From an uncultured Collinsella sp. (GTDB lineage: Bacteria; Actinomycetota; Coriobacteriia; Coriobacteriales; Coriobacteriaceae), in NCBI GenBank assembly GCA_900556515.1, contig USPH01000064.1, forward strand, positions 1-7,271: a stretch of 7,271 nt of DNA, given 5' to 3'. A model generated the notes under the pieces. That model saw nothing but the letters and a program-made list of their open reading frames with translations, was not told the DNA's origin and did not search any database. Each line of letters opens with the position of its first letter. Position 1 is the stretch's first letter. Shown one piece after another: positions 1 to 6,078 of this stretch. Position numbers and translations under genes: made by a program.

Positions 1-494
1 GGGTTGACGATAAACTCGCCGGTCTCCACGTTGCGGCCGATGCGCACACAAGCAAGCGGGCCCTCGAAGGGCACGCCGCCGAGCGTCATAGCCAAAGAGG
101 CACCCATGACGTTGATGACGTCAAAGGGGTTGACCTGGTCGGCGACAAGCGAGGTAGCGACGATGTGCACCTCGTTGCGGAAGCCGTCCGGGAAGCTCGG
201 GCGAATCGGACGGTCGATCATGCGTGCGGTGAGCGTGGCCTTCTCGCTGGGACGGCCCTCACGCTTGAGGTAGCCACCCGGGATGCGGCCGGCTGCGTAC
301 ATCTTCTCGTTGAAGTCGACGGTCAGCGGGAAGAAGTCGTAGTTCTTGCGCTCCTTGGAGACGACCACAGTGTCGAGCATCGTGGTGTCACCCTGCTTGA
401 CCAGGCAGGCGCCGGTGGCCTGCTTGGCAAGCTCGCCCGACTCAAAGGTGTAGGTCTTGCCGTACAGCTCAAAGGTCTTGGATACGAGTGTCAT
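1..494 (-). CDS. pnp: Polyribonucleotide nucleotidyltransferase (PNPase), N-terminal part only
   Basis: PNPase degrades RNA 3'-to-5' by phosphorolysis, releasing nucleoside diphosphates, and works in mRNA turnover. The ATG at 494 is followed by an open frame to the window edge, giving 164 complete codons of a protein usually around 700 residues or more. The visible part is the start of the first RNase PH-like domain. Residues 68-84 include AAGRIPGGYLKREGRPSE, the counterpart of the RNA-contacting FFRR loop, and residues 91-104 (RMIDRPIRPSFPDG) are a family signature. The second RNase PH, KH and S1 domains lie outside the window. The start is set by a strong Shine-Dalgarno, AAAGGAG at 505-499, four bases before ATG. 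It follows rpsO, a widely conserved pairing, but an intrinsic terminator and a structured spacer lie between them. Truncation is a window-edge effect, not a pseudogene. Family assignment is very secure. Confidence 0.97.
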   Translation of the reverse strand, partial: MTLVSKTFELYGKTYTFESGELAKQATGACLVKQGDTTMLDTVVVSKERKNYDFFPLTVDFNEKMYAAGRIPGGYLKREGRPSEKATLTARMIDRPIRPSFPDGFRNEVHIVATSLVADQVNPFDVINVMGASLAMTLGGVPFEGPLACVRIGRNVETGEFIVN

Positions 495-596
495 TGTTCT
501 CCTTTACCCCACAGGCCCCTTGCCTGCGGGCTTCTCATGTGACGCGGGCCCCTGCCCCCGCCACGCTTCAGAGCGTGATTGTTCACGCCCTTACAC
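495..596 (-). promoter_or_regulatory. Structured pnp leader with overlapping hairpins
   Basis: Three inverted repeats are visible. Repeat I (590-571) pairs GGGCGTGA with TCACGCTC around an ACAA loop, 8 bp with one G-T wobble. Repeat II (577-562) pairs CACGCT with AGCGTG around CTGA and reuses the 3' arm of repeat I, so the two cannot form together. Repeat III (530-508) pairs CCCGCAGGC with GCCTGTGGG around AAGGG, 9 bp with one wobble, and ends two bases before the Shine-Dalgarno. In Escherichia coli the pnp leader is a double-stranded target for RNase III and PNPase autocontrol; a similar role here is inference. I see no convincing -10/-35 pair in this spacer, so how pnp is transcribed past the rpsO terminator is open. 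Confidence 0.45.
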
Positions 597-628
597 AAAA
601 AGAGCGCCCCGCTGCGCAGGACGCTCTT
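597..628 (-). terminator. Intrinsic terminator downstream of rpsO
   Basis: On the minus strand AAGAGCG (628-622) is complementary to CGCTCTT (606-600), extendable by TCC against GGG, and the stem runs into five T residues (601-597). It begins 14 bases after the rpsO stop codon. The T tract is short, so some read-through into pnp is plausible. Confidence 0.85.
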
Positions 629-642
629 AGCATGTACAAATC

Positions 643-921
643 CTACTGGATGTTGTCGCGGATGCCCAGAGCCTTGATGAGCTCACGGTACTCGACGATG
701 TCGTTCTTCTTGATGTAGGAGAGAAGACGACGACGACGACCGACGAGCATGAGCAGACCACGACGGGTGTGGAAGTCCTTCTGGTGGGACTTCATGTGCT
801 CGGTCAGCTCCTTGATGCGCTCGGACAGGATGGCGACCTGAACCTTGGGGTTGCCGGTGTCGACCGGGGTGTTACCGAACTGGGCAGTCAGCTCCGCCTT
901 GCGCTCTTTGGAAACAGTCAT
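643..921 (-). CDS. rpsO: Small ribosomal subunit protein S15 (uS15)
   Basis: S15 binds the central domain of 16S rRNA early in 30S assembly and contributes to an intersubunit bridge. The 92-residue product is close to the usual 89 residues and contains the family core: TGNPKVQVAILSERI near residues 22-36, HMKSHQKDFHTRRGLLMLVGRRRRLLSYIKK around 42-72, and a C-terminal YRELIKALGIRDNI. The start at 921 is chosen because AAAGGTG (933-927) lies five bases upstream and the protein then begins as S15 does. The frame stays open to an ATG at 1038, but that extension (39 residues) has no family resemblance and lies in the putative leader. The run of four Arg codons makes a short CGT repeat that is simply coding sequence. 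It probably has its own promoter after recO and is bounded by an intrinsic terminator. Confidence 0.98.
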   Translation of the reverse strand: MTVSKERKAELTAQFGNTPVDTGNPKVQVAILSERIKELTEHMKSHQKDFHTRRGLLMLVGRRRRLLSYIKKNDIVEYRELIKALGIRDNIQ

Positions 922-1020
922 TGTTTCACCTTTCGTTTTGCGTCGCCATCGGGCGACTCGATTCGCCTCGGACTGGGAAGCCGCCGGTGGAGCGAGCAAC
1001 CAAGGTCGAGGTACCAACAG
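922..1020 (-). promoter_or_regulatory. Candidate rpsO leader RNA, possibly S15-responsive
   Basis: The roughly 100-nt untranslated stretch before rpsO can form alternative structures. GGCGA and TCGCC (967-952) form a 5-bp stem around ATCGAG. The same TCGCC segment, within GTCGCC (957-952), can instead pair with GGCGAC (947-942) around a CGAT tetraloop, a perfect 6-bp hairpin eight bases before the Shine-Dalgarno. A longer-range pairing of CCTCG (1011-1007) with CGAGG (970-966), extendable by AC/GT past one bulged base, competes with the first stem by two bases. S15 represses its own synthesis by binding leader RNA in several phyla, through unrelated structures. Regulation by S15 here is inference from position and foldability only. 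Confidence 0.45.
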
Positions 1021-1026
1021 GTCGGC

Positions 1027-1035
1027 ATGATACCA
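1027..1035 (-). promoter_or_regulatory. Candidate extended -10 promoter for rpsO
   Basis: On the minus strand TGGTATCAT (1035-1027) matches the extended -10 pattern TGnTATnnT, with TATCAT as the -10 hexamer. No good -35 hexamer lies 16-18 bases upstream, as expected of some extended -10 promoters. It sits 25 bases past the recO stop, so rpsO would start near 1020 with a leader of about 100 nt. This is motif evidence only. Confidence 0.45.
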
Positions 1036-1059
1036 CAAGCAGCCCGCGCCTGCGCATCA

Positions 1060-1809
1060 TCACCGACCCAACATGAATTCCATCGCACGGAGGCGTTGAT
1101 CGGTGTGCGTCGCAGCCCACACATGCGAAAGCCCGAGCAGGAATGCCGCCGTATGCGGGTCGATTCGCTCGGCCATGAGCGCATCGAAGGTCATGGACAT
1201 GAGGGCGCGCAGCCATGCGGTCTCACCGGTCGACACCAGTTCGGCACCTGGAACGCTCGACGCGCACGACCCGCACATGAGACCGCCCGCCTGGGGTGAA
1301 AAATACGACAGCATGGGGTCTCCGCACAGCACGCAGGCCGAAAAATCGGGTCGATAGCCAACGTGCGACAGCAGCTTAAAGACATATGCCGCCACAAGTA
1401 GGTCCATATGCGCCGTGTCAAGCCCGCTGCCCACCAGGGCAAGCGCTCGCTGCGTGATGGCAAAGGTAAACGGGTCCTCGGCGTCCTCGAACGAGCACAC
1501 GCGCGCAACCTCGGCGATCGCGCTTGCGGCGCAGGTCGTCTCGTAATCGGGCGCAGCGCCGAGCGGCGCCTCCATAAGCTCGGCCTGGGAAACCACGTCG
1601 AGTGACCGTCCATGTGCGAGCAGCATATCGACCGTACAGAACAGCTCGCAGCGCGCAGCCAGGCGTCCGCCGGGTTTGCGGGCGCCCTTTGCCACGGCAC
1701 GAACCTGCCGCCCCCGCTCGTCAAGCATCGTCAAGATCAGGTCGGTCTCTTTGAGCTTCGTCTTGTCGAGGACGAGCACCTTGGTGCGATATGTCCGGGA
1801 GCCTGCCAT
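1060..1809 (-). CDS. recO: DNA repair protein RecO
   Basis: RecO works with RecR, and in many bacteria RecF, to load RecA on SSB-coated single-stranded DNA and to anneal strands during recombinational repair. The 249-residue product has the typical length. The N-terminal OB-fold begins RTYRTKVLVLDKTKLKETD, followed by ILTMLDERGRQVRAVAKGARKP, the usual RecO opening with its basic, Gly-containing turn. The middle is helical, and a four-cysteine zinc site is visible as CVLC (159, 162) and CGSC (179, 182), the form found in many Gram-positive RecO proteins. The ATG at 1809 lies 15 bases after the era stop; the only Shine-Dalgarno-like bases (AAGGA) overlap that stop at long spacing, so initiation may depend on coupling from era. 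era-recO adjacency is common in Gram-positives. It is the last gene of the compact cluster, and I see no clear terminator after it. Confidence 0.95.
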   Translation of the reverse strand: MAGSRTYRTKVLVLDKTKLKETDLILTMLDERGRQVRAVAKGARKPGGRLAARCELFCTVDMLLAHGRSLDVVSQAELMEAPLGAAPDYETTCAASAIAEVARVCSFEDAEDPFTFAITQRALALVGSGLDTAHMDLLVAAYVFKLLSHVGYRPDFSACVLCGDPMLSYFSPQAGGLMCGSCASSVPGAELVSTGETAWLRALMSMTFDALMAERIDPHTAAFLLGLSHVWAATHTDQRLRAMEFMLGR

Positions 1810-1824
1810 GCGCGCCGCGCGTCC

Positions 1825-2901
1825 TTAGTCCTCGGCGTTGTAGCCAAAGCGGCGAATCTGGGCCTCGTCGTCACGCCAGCCGGCCTTGACCTTCACGTCC
1901 AGCTCCAAAAAGACCTGCGTGCCAAAAATGCGTTCAAGATCGCGTCGGGCGTCGATACCGATATGCTTGATCATCTCGCCGCCCTTGCCGATGATGATGC
2001 CCTTTTGGCCCTCGCGCTCGACGTAAATGGTGGCGTGCACGCGCAGCACCTTCTTGGTCTGCTCGAGCGCATCGCAGATCACGCCAACGGAGTGCGGAAT
2101 CTCATCACGGGTGCGGCGCAAGACCTTCTCGCGCACAAACTCGGCAACGAGCGTCTCATCGGAAGCGTCAGTACCCATGTCCTCGGGGAACCAACGCGGA
2201 CCCTCAGGCAAAAAGTGCGCAACGGTCTCTATAAAGGCATCGACGTTGAAGTTCTTAACCGACGACGTCACAATCTCGTCGTCATATTCCATAAGCTCGT
2301 GGGCAGCCTTAAGCTGCTCCATGACCTGTGCGGGGTCGGCCTCATCGGCCTTGGTGAGCACCAGGACCTTCTTGCAACGAGCGCATCTGACACGCTCGGC
2401 AACCCAGGCGTCTCCCCTGCCGATGGGCTTGGTGGCATCAATCAAAAACGCGACGACGTCGACATCGTTCAACTCGAACAGTGCGCTCTTGTTGAGCTCG
2501 GACCCCAGGCCGTCCTTGGGCTTATGAATACCCGGGGTATCGACAAAGACCAGCTGGTAGCCGGGACGGTTGACGACGGCGCGCATGCGACGGCGGGTCG
2601 TCTGTGCCACCGGCGAGGTGATGGCGACCTTTTTGCCATAGCAGGCGTTGAGCAGCGTGGACTTGCCGGCGTTGGGACGTCCGACCAGGGCTACGAAGCC
2701 GCTGCGAAAACCGGGTTCAACGTCGCCAAAGCCCGCGAGGCTATCGTCCTCGTCGCACAGGGCGTCGAGCTCCTCGTCGCTCATGCCCTCAAACGGATCG
2801 AATTCCTCGACTTCCTCGTATGCTTCGGCCGCTTCGGCATCCGCCGCATCCAGGACCTCGTCGTCCAAAATTTCATCGATAGGCTGCATAGTGTCGGACA
2901 T
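1825..2901 (-). CDS. era: GTPase Era with an acidic N-terminal extension
   Basis: Era is a GTPase that binds the 3' end of 16S rRNA through a KH domain and acts as a checkpoint in 30S maturation. The protein has 358 residues against about 300 usually. The GTPase domain starts near residue 66 with G1 GRPNAGKS (74-81), G2 threonines around 101-102, G3 DTPG (121-124), a G4 element read as TKAD (183-186) instead of NKxD, and G5 SSVKN (213-217). The KH domain carries IIIGKGGEMIKHIG (302-315) and ends in the usual GW-R and FGY. Residues 1-65 are an added segment with 26 Asp/Glu and no Lys/Arg. The start at 2901 has Shine-Dalgarno AAAGGGA (2913-2907) five bases upstream, next to the dgkA stop, so I regard the extension as real rather than an over-long start call. 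The ATG at codon 40 would also leave part of it. Neighbours ybeY and recO fit the usual era context. Confidence 0.97.
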   Translation of the reverse strand: MSDTMQPIDEILDDEVLDAADAEAAEAYEEVEEFDPFEGMSDEELDALCDEDDSLAGFGDVEPGFRSGFVALVGRPNAGKSTLLNACYGKKVAITSPVAQTTRRRMRAVVNRPGYQLVFVDTPGIHKPKDGLGSELNKSALFELNDVDVVAFLIDATKPIGRGDAWVAERVRCARCKKVLVLTKADEADPAQVMEQLKAAHELMEYDDEIVTSSVKNFNVDAFIETVAHFLPEGPRWFPEDMGTDASDETLVAEFVREKVLRRTRDEIPHSVGVICDALEQTKKVLRVHATIYVEREGQKGIIIGKGGEMIKHIGIDARRDLERIFGTQVFLELDVKVKAGWRDDEAQIRRFGYNAED

Positions 2902-2913
2902 GAAAATCCCTTT

Positions 2914-3291
2914 CTAGATAAAGCCGAGCGCGTGGGCAAATACCAGCAAGCCCACAATCGCGGCGGTGATGGAAAGAACGTATACGGAGGCGGCGGCGAT
3001 ATCCTTCGCGCGCTTTGCCAGCGGATGGAGCTCCTGGGTCGCCAGATCGACAATCGCCTCCATGGCGGTGTTGCATAGCTCGCCGTGAATCACCAGGCCA
3101 CAACAGATGATAATCGTGGCCCACTCGGCAATGTCGAGCCCCACGATGCAGCCGGCAATGACGGTGCACACGCCCGCAACGAGCATGACCTTAATATTGC
3201 GCTCGGTCTTGACGGCGGTGACGAAGCCCTCCATGGCGTAGGAGAACGACTTTAAGAAGGACGGATGGTCCTTGTTCGATCCGGGAATCAT
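2914..3291 (-). CDS. dgkA: Diacylglycerol/undecaprenol kinase family membrane protein
   Basis: This small integral membrane kinase phosphorylates a lipid alcohol with ATP. In Gram-positive bacteria the enzyme at this locus mainly uses undecaprenol, recycling the carrier for cell wall synthesis; which substrate applies here is inferred from that. The product has 125 residues, normal for the family. ERN (30-32) precedes the first membrane segment (about 34-50); a second spans about 55-70 and a third about 98-122. The catalytic signature is HGELCNTAMEAIVDL (69-83), with Glu71, Asn74, Glu78 and Asp82, followed by HPLAKRAKDIAAASV (89-103). The ATG at 3291 is supported by AGGAG (3302-3298), which overlaps the ybeY stop codon six bases upstream. 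The ybeY-dgkA-era order is standard in Gram-positives, although in Bacillus subtilis cdd lies between dgkA and era and is absent here. Confidence 0.94.
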   Translation of the reverse strand: MIPGSNKDHPSFLKSFSYAMEGFVTAVKTERNIKVMLVAGVCTVIAGCIVGLDIAEWATIIICCGLVIHGELCNTAMEAIVDLATQELHPLAKRAKDIAAASVYVLSITAAIVGLLVFAHALGFI

Positions 3292-3300
3292 AGACGGCTC

Positions 3301-3810
3301 CTAGTCGTGGGCGTGGTTGGTGATGGGGCCGACGTGGACCAGCTTGGGGTCCTCGCCGCGCTCGAGCGCCAGATCGCGCAGGATGGCGTCCTCGCGGGCC
3401 TCCATGACCTCGGCCTCGTCGTCCTCGATATGGTCATACCCCAGCAGGTGCAGCATGCCATGCACGAGCATCAGGCGGCACTCGTCGGCAGGGGCATTGC
3501 CAAAGCCGGGGGCCTGACGGGCAATGACTTGCGGGGCCAGGATGATATCGCCAAGCTCAAGCGTCTCGTCGGCGGGAATATCCTCGTCAAAGGCCGAGTC
3601 GCATTCAAACGAGAGGACATCGGTGGTGCGGTCGATACCGCGCCACTCGTGGTTGAGCTCGTGCATCTCGTCCTCGTCGACATACGAAAGGGAAATCTCG
3701 ACTTCACGCTCAACGCCTTCGGCGGCAAGCACGACCTCGCAGATGTGTTCTACCTCCTGCGCGTCGAGCAGCGTATCGAGCTCGGCATCGTTGCTGATCA
3801 ATACACTCAA
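3301..3810 (-). CDS. ybeY: Endoribonuclease YbeY, 16S rRNA maturation factor (TTG start)
   Basis: YbeY is a metal-dependent endoribonuclease needed for correct 16S rRNA 3'-end maturation and ribosome quality control. The 169-residue product has the full metal site HGMLHLLGYDH (117-127), with His117, His121 and His127 in the H-x3-H-x5-H spacing. The conserved RTTDVLSF (61-68) and LGDIILAPQV (86-95) segments are also present. The start codon is TTG at 3810-3808: AAAGGAG (3822-3816) lies five bases upstream and no better start is in frame. The TTG overlaps the phoH stop in the four bases TTGA, so ybeY translation is probably coupled to phoH. The phoH-ybeY pair is widely conserved, and era two genes downstream acts in the same 30S maturation pathway. 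Confidence 0.96.
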   Translation of the reverse strand: MSVLISNDAELDTLLDAQEVEHICEVVLAAEGVEREVEISLSYVDEDEMHELNHEWRGIDRTTDVLSFECDSAFDEDIPADETLELGDIILAPQVIARQAPGFGNAPADECRLMLVHGMLHLLGYDHIEDDEAEVMEAREDAILRDLALERGEDPKLVHVGPITNHAHD

Positions 3811-4793
3811 CGGGACTCCTTTCGGTCGCGCGGGCGCTGCTCGCGCACGTCATCATAAGCATCATATGCCTCGACGATACGTCCCACCAGGGCATGGCGC
3901 ACCACGTCGGCACGCTCGAGGTGAGAAAATGCGACATCGTCGACACGGCCCAAAATCTTCTCGACATCCGCCAAGCCACCACGACGGCCCACCAGGTCAC
4001 GCTGGCTCAGGTCGCCGGTAATCACAAACTTGGAGTTAAAGCCCAGGCGCGTCAGAAACATCTTCATCTGCTCGGGCGTGGTATTTTGGGCCTCGTCGAG
4101 CACCACGAAGGCATCACTCAGTGTGCGGCCGCGCATGTAGGCAAGCGGGGCGATCTCGATCACGCCACGCTCCATAAGCTCATCGGTGCGCTCGCGATCC
4201 ATCATGTCAAAAAGGGCGTCGTAGAGCGGACGCATGTAGGGGTCGATCTTTTCCTCAAGGGTACCGGGCAAAAAGCCCAGATTCTCCCCCGCCTCGACAA
4301 CCGGACGCGTCAAGATCAAACGACCCACCTCGTGACGCTTGAGCGCGGCAACGGCGAGCGCCATGGCCAGATAGGTCTTACCGGTACCGGCAGGACCCAA
4401 GCCAAAGGTGATGGTATGCGAGCGAATGGCATCCACGTAGCGCTTTTGCCCGAGCGTCTTGGGACGAATGACGCGGCCGCGATACGAAAGCAGCACGTCA
4501 TCGCGAAGCGACGTAGCCTCGTGCTCACCGTCGCGCAGGACGGCCAGGCAGCGAGAGACATCGTCGGCAGACAGCGTGCGCCCGGCGGCCGCCTCGCGAA
4601 AAGCGTGTTCGAAAAAGCGCGCCACGAGTTCGACCTCGTCCGGGTCGCCGCTCACGGCGATGCTATCGCCACGGGCGACCACGTGAGCGCGAACCAAGCT
4701 CTCGAGCACGCGAAGGACGCCGTCGCCGGCGCCCAAAACGCACGAGGGATCAATTCCCTCGGGAACGGTAAGTCTAATCTTCGAGGCTTCCAT
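3807..4793 (-). CDS. phoH: PhoH family P-loop ATPase
   Basis: PhoH-like proteins are cytoplasmic P-loop ATPases next to ybeY in many bacteria; a role in RNA metabolism is proposed but the precise function is not settled. With the start at 4793 the protein has 328 residues, within the usual 310-350. An N-terminal region of about 105 residues precedes the ATPase core. Walker A is GPAGTGKT (133-140), followed by LTRPVVEAGENLGFLPG (161-177), Walker B FVVLDEAQNTT (229-239) and a TGD sensor (259-261). The frame remains open to an ATG at 4898, but ATG 4793 has AGGGAGG just upstream and begins with MEASKIRLTVPEG, which looks like a native N-terminus. This start overlaps the end of mtaB by 20 bases. 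The protein ends in a basic, probably disordered tail (DVREQRPRDRKESR) before the overlap with ybeY. Confidence 0.94.
   Translation of the reverse strand: MEASKIRLTVPEGIDPSCVLGAGDGVLRVLESLVRAHVVARGDSIAVSGDPDEVELVARFFEHAFREAAAGRTLSADDVSRCLAVLRDGEHEATSLRDDVLLSYRGRVIRPKTLGQKRYVDAIRSHTITFGLGPAGTGKTYLAMALAVAALKRHEVGRLILTRPVVEAGENLGFLPGTLEEKIDPYMRPLYDALFDMMDRERTDELMERGVIEIAPLAYMRGRTLSDAFVVLDEAQNTTPEQMKMFLTRLGFNSKFVITGDLSQRDLVGRRGGLADVEKILGRVDDVAFSHLERADVVRHALVGRIVEAYDAYDDVREQRPRDRKESR
3808..3822 (-). promoter_or_regulatory. Ribosome binding site deciding the ybeY TTG start
   Basis: AAAGGAG (3822-3816), five bases and TTG (3810-3808) lie inside the last codons of phoH. This strong site is what justifies a rare TTG start, and its TTGA overlap with the phoH TGA allows termination-reinitiation. 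Confidence 0.8.
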
Positions 4794-6066
4794 GAACCTC
4801 CCTGCGTGCATGGACCAAGCCGGAATCATCGACTCCGATGATAGCAACATCGAGCAGGCACGGGGCTGTAAGTCCACAGGTATCGTCAAGACGGGCATGA
4901 TGGAACGAGCCGAGCGTCAGGTTGTCACCATACTCGAGCACGGCACGCTCGACCGTGCCCACGCGACGACGAGCGTCGGCAATAGCGAGCTCCTGTGCGG
5001 CGGCCCGCATACGGCGGCTGCGCTCGGCCATAACCTCGGGTGGCACCTGGTCGGGCATGTCGGCAGCAAGGGTACCGGGACGCTTGCTGTAGCGGAACAC
5101 GTGCATACGCGAGAAACCCACACGGCGGCACAGCGCCAGCGACTCCTCGAACTCCTCGTCCGTCTCACCAGGAAAACCGACGATGACATCGCACGAAAGG
5201 GACGCCTGGGGCAAGTTGGCGCGAATCATACGCACCGTGTCCTCAAAGGCTTCGGCGCTATAGGGACGGCCCATGCGATGCAGGGTCGCCGTGCAGCCGG
5301 ACTGCACGGGCAGGTGCAAAAACGGGGCGATACGCTGCGGGTAGCGCGCCATAACCTTAAGCAGGCGCTCGGAGATATCCATGGGCTCGACCGAGGAAAT
5401 GCGCACATGCGGAATAGACGTGCGCTCCATGATGGCCTCGAGCAGCTCATCGATTTCGACATGCTCGTCGGTCGCGCTCTTGCCATCGTAGGCGCCCAGG
5501 TTCACACCCGTCAGCACCACCTCGGGCACGCCGGCCTCCTGGGCCTCGCGAACTTGCTCGAGCACGGACTCAACGGGCACGGAGCGCTCGGGGCCGCGCG
5601 CCTTCCACACAATGCAATAGGTGCAGCGATGGTTGCAGCCATCCTGAATCTTCACGCCCAGGCGAGAGCGACCGAGCGCATCGACCACCTCGCCATCGCT
5701 GCAGGCGGGAACGCTATCGGACTCAACACCCAGCACCTCGCATACACGTTCGGCGACATCTATCTTGGACGGCTCGGCAATCACGCGATCCGAAAGCTCC
5801 GACAGCTCCTCGGGATGCAAATTGACCACGCATCCGGTCACGACCACATAGGGCTCGTTTGGATGGGCCAGCGCATGACGGACGGCCTTACGGGTCTTGG
5901 CCTCGGCCTCGCCCGTAACGGCACAAGTGTTAATGACGATCAGATCGGCATCCTGGGGCTCCACAATAGCAAAGCCCAAGCGCATAAGATCGGCAGTGAT
6001 ACGGTCGGACTCAACCCGGTTGACACGGCAGCCGAGGTTGACGACGGAAATATGGGGTGCGAGCAC
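4774..6066 (-). CDS. mtaB: tRNA t6A37 methylthiotransferase MtaB (GTG start)
   Basis: MtaB is a radical SAM enzyme that adds a methylthio group to t6A at position 37 of tRNAs reading ANN codons, giving ms2t6A. The 430-residue product has the three expected parts. The N-terminal methylthiotransferase domain carries the auxiliary cluster cysteines Cys13 (NLGCRVN), Cys48 (NTCAVT) and Cys79 (VTGC). The radical SAM domain has GCNHRCTYC (143-151) with Cys144, Cys148 and Cys151 in the C-x3-C-x2-C form. A C-terminal TRAM-like part from about 370 is weaker but of normal length. MtaB is favoured over MiaB and RimO by LGCRVN..ES near the N-terminus and by its place after dnaJ. The GTG at 6066 is preceded by AAGGAG (6077-6072) five bases away, over the dnaJ stop. 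After the cluster cysteines the sequence reads IVWKARG where IIPxxRG is usual; otherwise it looks intact. Confidence 0.93.
   Translation of the reverse strand: MLAPHISVVNLGCRVNRVESDRITADLMRLGFAIVEPQDADLIVINTCAVTGEAEAKTRKAVRHALAHPNEPYVVVTGCVVNLHPEELSELSDRVIAEPSKIDVAERVCEVLGVESDSVPACSDGEVVDALGRSRLGVKIQDGCNHRCTYCIVWKARGPERSVPVESVLEQVREAQEAGVPEVVLTGVNLGAYDGKSATDEHVEIDELLEAIMERTSIPHVRISSVEPMDISERLLKVMARYPQRIAPFLHLPVQSGCTATLHRMGRPYSAEAFEDTVRMIRANLPQASLSCDVIVGFPGETDEEFEESLALCRRVGFSRMHVFRYSKRPGTLAADMPDQVPPEVMAERSRRMRAAAQELAIADARRRVGTVERAVLEYGDNLTLGSFHHARLDDTCGLTAPCLLDVAIIGVDDSGLVHARREVHGSLED
4791..4803 (-). promoter_or_regulatory. Ribosome binding site deciding the phoH start
   Basis: AGGGAGG (4803-4797) sits three bases before ATG 4793-4791, within the mtaB coding sequence. 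The spacing is short but no other in-frame ATG upstream (4811, 4829, 4850, 4898) has a comparable site, so the shorter PhoH is preferred. Confidence 0.7.
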
Positions 6067-6078
6067 GCGGGCTCCTTA
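6064..6078 (-). promoter_or_regulatory. Ribosome binding site deciding the mtaB GTG start
   Basis: TAAGGAG at 6078-6072 is both the dnaJ stop codon (TAA) and the mtaB Shine-Dalgarno, five bases before GTG. The arrangement suggests translational coupling of mtaB to dnaJ. Confidence 0.8.

Noticed and set aside
726..756. Short CGA/GAC repeat
   Set aside because: It encodes the conserved arginine run of S15 (GRRRRLL) and is explained by coding.
922..1038. A longer S15 start at 1038
   Set aside because: The added 39 residues have no S15 resemblance, and a good ribosome binding site sits immediately before 921.
1612..3078. A 488-codon open frame on the plus strand opposite recO, era and dgkA
   Set aside because: Same cause: the three minus-strand genes happen to share one frame and avoid the codons whose complement is a stop. 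No family signature appears in the translation.
3894..4841. A 315-codon plus-strand open frame opposite phoH
   Set aside because: It is the antisense register of PhoH, which has intact Walker A and B motifs; the low-complexity shadow translation has none.
4794..4898. A longer PhoH start at 4898
   Set aside because: The extra 35 residues are encoded wholly within mtaB without a ribosome binding site, while AGGGAGG precedes the ATG at 4793.
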